64,000 bases of DNA. It comes from Brachynemurus nebulosus. Taxonomy: Eukaryota > Arthropoda > Insecta > Neuroptera > Myrmeleontidae. This document shows, piece after piece, positions 60,743-64,000 of the stretch. The notes below the pieces were generated by a model, which had not been told where the DNA came from, ran no database searches, and was given only the letters and a program-made list of their open reading frames with translations. Within the stretch, counting starts at the first letter, position 1, and every line of letters begins with the position of its first letter. The position numbers and the translations under genes were made by a program. The stretch covers positions 29,796,413 through 29,860,412 of the forward strand of contig JAPWDM010000007.1 in assembly GCA_035578155.1 (NCBI GenBank), in the 5' to 3' direction.

Positions 60743-62435
60743 GCAGCTGCCTCAGTTAATTACCAATTCTTGTTTAAAAAATCCCTTTGCGTAAAATAAC
60801 TTATTAAAGGCTTAAAAAATGATTTCTTTTTTGTCAAATTAAGCTTTATGGAAGTGATTTGTATGAAGGTGATTGGTTGTATTAGGATAACTTGGGTGTA
60901 AACTTTTCATTTTTCCTATCAAAATGGTGAAATTCCTGCACAGTAAAAAATTTGTGTTAAAATGAATATATTTCACATGTCCAGAACGGTCCCATTCAAT
61001 TTTTTTTGTTATTTTAACATAAAGCTTATGTGTCAAATCTTTACACAAGATTTGTGTCAATGATTTAACACACAAGAGGACATACATTTTGTGTTAATTT
61101 TTCAGATTTATCAGAGTTAGTTGTTAAACTTTTTTATTTAATATTTTACTTCTACTGCAGCTTAAGATATTTGAAAATCGTCAAAAATTATAACGATTTT
61201 GTTCATATATTATTATAAATGAGACTCAGAGACGCAAAGTAAGTCAGTCCTTTGTAAAAATTTTTATTTGTTCCATATATATCTACCAAAATATACATAT
61301 ATAATAAAAAAGATGAGAGTAGTTCTTATTATTAAACAAAACCGAAAAATTGTAAGTTTTTTCAGTTATTGACGAATATAGTTTTATTAAACGTTTCAAA
61401 ATGAAACAATTTTCTTACACTTTAAAATTATTACATTTCTCAACACCTCAAAGTTAACAATGAAAATCAGAAACCACTCTTCGGATGGTTGTAACTCAAA
61501 AACTATTTGAGATATGCATTTGAAATTTTAGTATGTTATTTTTAAAGGTATAGACTATCGAAACATGCAAAAAACATTTTCCAATTTTTTGAAAACCTCA
61601 CACTAGTGTTCCCCCTTAAGACTATGAAAAGTTTCCGTGAACTTGATGGTATCATTAAATAAATCACGATAAGACTTAAATGCATTCCCATTTGAGTGCA
61701 TGATCAACTGAATTGATAGTAAACATAATTACATATTATGAACGGTTTTAGAAGTCTTCCGAAGGTGCGAAATACTAGAAATACTACATATACAATCTAA
61801 ATATATATAAACCCTGTTTTGTAGTCAGTGTCCTTGATATAGTCAAGTTTTTCATTTCAAAAATTTAAAATAGTAATAGTCGATAAAAAATTTCAATTTT
61901 ATTTGAAAAAATCAATATGTGCCTTGATAAAATGCCAAGGAAATGGCAAAAATTTTTTAAAAGTCACTTATATCAGTAAACAAGGTCGAGATGATTGGAA
62001 TCACCATATACATATTTTATAATTCACGCTGGCTGTTACAAAAATTGTTTAATTGTTTCGTTGATTTTTTTGTGCATGGTTTTTAATTAATAGAAACAAA
62101 TAGAATTGAAAAAAAAACTTGTCCAGTTCAAAGAGGTGAGGCACAAGTTTCCGTTTTTAGGGTTCCGCGCAAAAAATTCAGCGTCTGGTCATCCGTCCGT
62201 TTGTCACATGCTACAGTGTAACGATTCCAGACTGATAAACAATAAAACGTAAAGATGAAAAAGGGAAGCCCCGTTTGCGAAATATTTAATTTCAAATTGC
62301 GTATTTTTGTGCCCACCCCTCTAATACTAACGTACTAATTAAAAAGTAAAAATACTAACACGGTAAAAACTTTTTTTTGCGGTCTTTTTCTGTGCGTTAT
62401 TTAAAGTTTTTAAAAGAGAAACAAAAATAAGAAAT
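60743..62435. other. Repeat-derived spacer
   Basis: 60940-61430 is an inverted relative of the 57.1-58.0 kb unit. 61450-61620 resembles one half of a TTAA-type element (ends CCCCCTTAAG). 62140-62240 contains GGGTTCCGCGC and GTCATCCGTCCGTTTGTCAC, a motif combination of an old dispersed repeat. No gene seen. Confidence 0.55.
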
Positions 62436-62761
62436 ACCCCTGTCGCAGCACCCTGCATAACATAGCGAATTTCCGTTTATAAAAATTAGTTTTTCTCGGA
62501 AACTAGTTAACATAGAACAATAGTTTAAAGACCTCTTTTATGTATTTTTTTCTCCTTTTTTAAATGGTGTAAAAAAATTTGGCAAAAATTGTTGATTAAG
62601 TGGAAATTTTGGCAAAAAACTAATTTTTTGCAAGAACAAAAACCATGTTCCTGGCATCCAACGTGTTTGGCTAACGAACTTGTCCAACGGTTTGGCATTT
62701 CCAACATTTTCACCAAATTTCGTAAATCTAAGACATTTCACGTTCGAGAGTTATCGTGCGG

Positions 62762-62841
<80 letters not shown>

Positions 62842-62880
62842 AATTTTAATGAATATTATTTTGTGTTTCTAGGGACCTGA
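62436..62880 (-). repeat. Microsatellite-core repeat, copy H
   Basis: Inverted: ACCCCTGTCGCAGCACCCTG, then the body to GAGTTATCGTGCGGAC, a CA run (62762-62779) running into TA (62780-62836), then AATTTTAATGAATATTATTT and CTAGGGACCTGAAAACAAAT. Confidence 0.85.
62762..62836. repeat. Compound CA/TA microsatellite
   Basis: (CA)9 directly followed by (TA) of about 28 units, at the core of repeat copy H. Confidence 0.95.
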
Positions 62881-64000
62881 AAACAAATTTGCAAAAATAT
62901 CATTATTATTTAATTGACTGTATGACTTGTCCTTAATTAAATAAATTCAACATTTTTGTAAAGTAAATTGTTTTTAACAAAAGTACCTTCCAAATTTAAA
63001 ATAAAGTTGAGGTTTGTTTAATCACTTTTCATTTTTACGCCTCGTCTATGAACCGTGGATCCAATGACAAATTAAAAAAAAAAATTACAAATAATATAAG
63101 CATCTGTTTTTATGCTAACCACAGTGAACATTTTTGAATTCCTAATATTTTATAGTCTACGGAACCTAAATTTAATGCACGTTCAACACGCACTTGATAA
63201 TTTTTTTACATTTACAAAAATTATTTTCTTTAGTTCAATCGTCATTACAAATTTTAATTAGTAAATAAAAAAAAAGAAAAAAACATTTTGAAATATCATA
63301 AATACATTTTCTGTAATAAATGAAATACAAACGTCCATTATAAGCAGATATCGGATTTCTTTCGGATCAGACAGTTTCGTCTTTAGCATATGCAGGTATA
63401 CATATTGCACTCAATGTGACTAAAAGTTCAAAATATTTTCATAAAAACAACGTACACAAGTTACATACACACACATACATATGTGTATCAAAATATTATT
63501 TATACGTATTTTATGTAAACATTCTTTTTTTTCTTTTATTTATTACCTGCACAATTGAAAAGTGCTACTGTAATTTTAATTGACTATCAAAAGTATTTTT
63601 GTTTATATTATGTATGTGATTTATGTGAAATGTCATTTAAATTAAATAAATTCCTCTTTTTTTATTGTTTTCAATTTTGAGAGATAGAAGTATAGTTGCT
63701 TGTTAAAAATTTGTTTTTCAATAATAAAAAATCTTAGTAAATACGTACGTCTTAGCTATTATAGTGGACCGTCTAAATATTCAACAAATTTTCAATATAT
63801 TTTACAAAAAATTTTTCCGATTTTTTGAATTTTCTTACTTTCGTCAAATAAAAAATGCTGTTAAAATGGTGAAAAATGTAATTTTTGACCAACTATATTC
63901 ATTCAAATGTGCATAATTTAATGTAATTTAGTTGCAAAATTTTATTGAAATAAGTACGGTCCTGACCTATCCGAAGAAACCCGGTACCTAATTATAAGAT
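62881..64000. other. AT-rich spacer to window end
   Basis: Contains a diverged relative of the 17435 MITE (63345-63420: ATATCGGATTTCTTTCGGAT, TATGCAGGTATACATATTGC). No gene seen. Confidence 0.5.

Noticed and set aside
62128..62316. 62-residue minus frame
   Set aside because: Overlaps an old dispersed repeat (GGGTTCC and CGTCCGTTTGTCAC motifs); not a gene.

Overview
The window reads as AT-rich, intron-bearing nuclear DNA from an insect. The evidence is four spliced genes with GT/AG introns, insect-type gene families (a secreted lipase of the pancreatic-lipase superfamily, a glycine-rich cuticle- or silk-like secreted protein) and a very dense load of small DNA transposons. The order cannot be fixed from sequence alone.

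Genes. (1) Plus strand, about 1022-17289: the 3' part of TAF3, the TFIID subunit with a C-terminal PHD finger. Seven exons are visible; the N-terminal histone fold lies upstream of the window. (2) Minus strand, 24637-21086: a compact five-exon TACC gene (centrosomal/microtubule coiled-coil protein), convergent with TAF3. (3) Minus strand, 34346-28742: a six-exon secreted lipase with complete Ser-Asp-His triad and a very short lid. (4) Minus strand, 41422-37162: a two-exon secreted Gly-rich repeat protein with a signal peptide and a TATA box. All exon junctions keep frame: summed coding lengths are divisible by three for all four models.

The rest is repeats. Most long introns and the whole 41.4-64 kb stretch are built from non-autonomous DNA transposons. 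Four 760-830 bp hAT-type copies carry perfect 8-bp target duplications. There are Tc1/mariner-like elements flanked by TA, TTAA-flanked elements, and a PIF/Harbinger derivative with part of its transposase and a TTA duplication. A hAT remnant with a recognisable dimerisation domain is nested in a TA-flanked MITE, and two hAT-type elements have CTTGGT repeat interiors. A further dispersed family has a TA microsatellite at a fixed internal position, whose length ranges from almost nothing to about 100 bp between copies. Several insertions can be proved inside the window, because another copy of the host repeat preserves the empty site.

Tandem arrays include a satellite of about 187 bp (58.4-59.6 kb), a 237-bp duplication at 36 kb and a 149-bp array against a TACC splice donor. 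No rRNA, tRNA or CRISPR was recognised. No clearly new biological system was found. The most useful leads are the TAF3 cassette exon, the hairpin-filled TACC intron, the short-lid lipase, the Cys-bracketed Gly-rich protein and the microsatellite-core repeat family.
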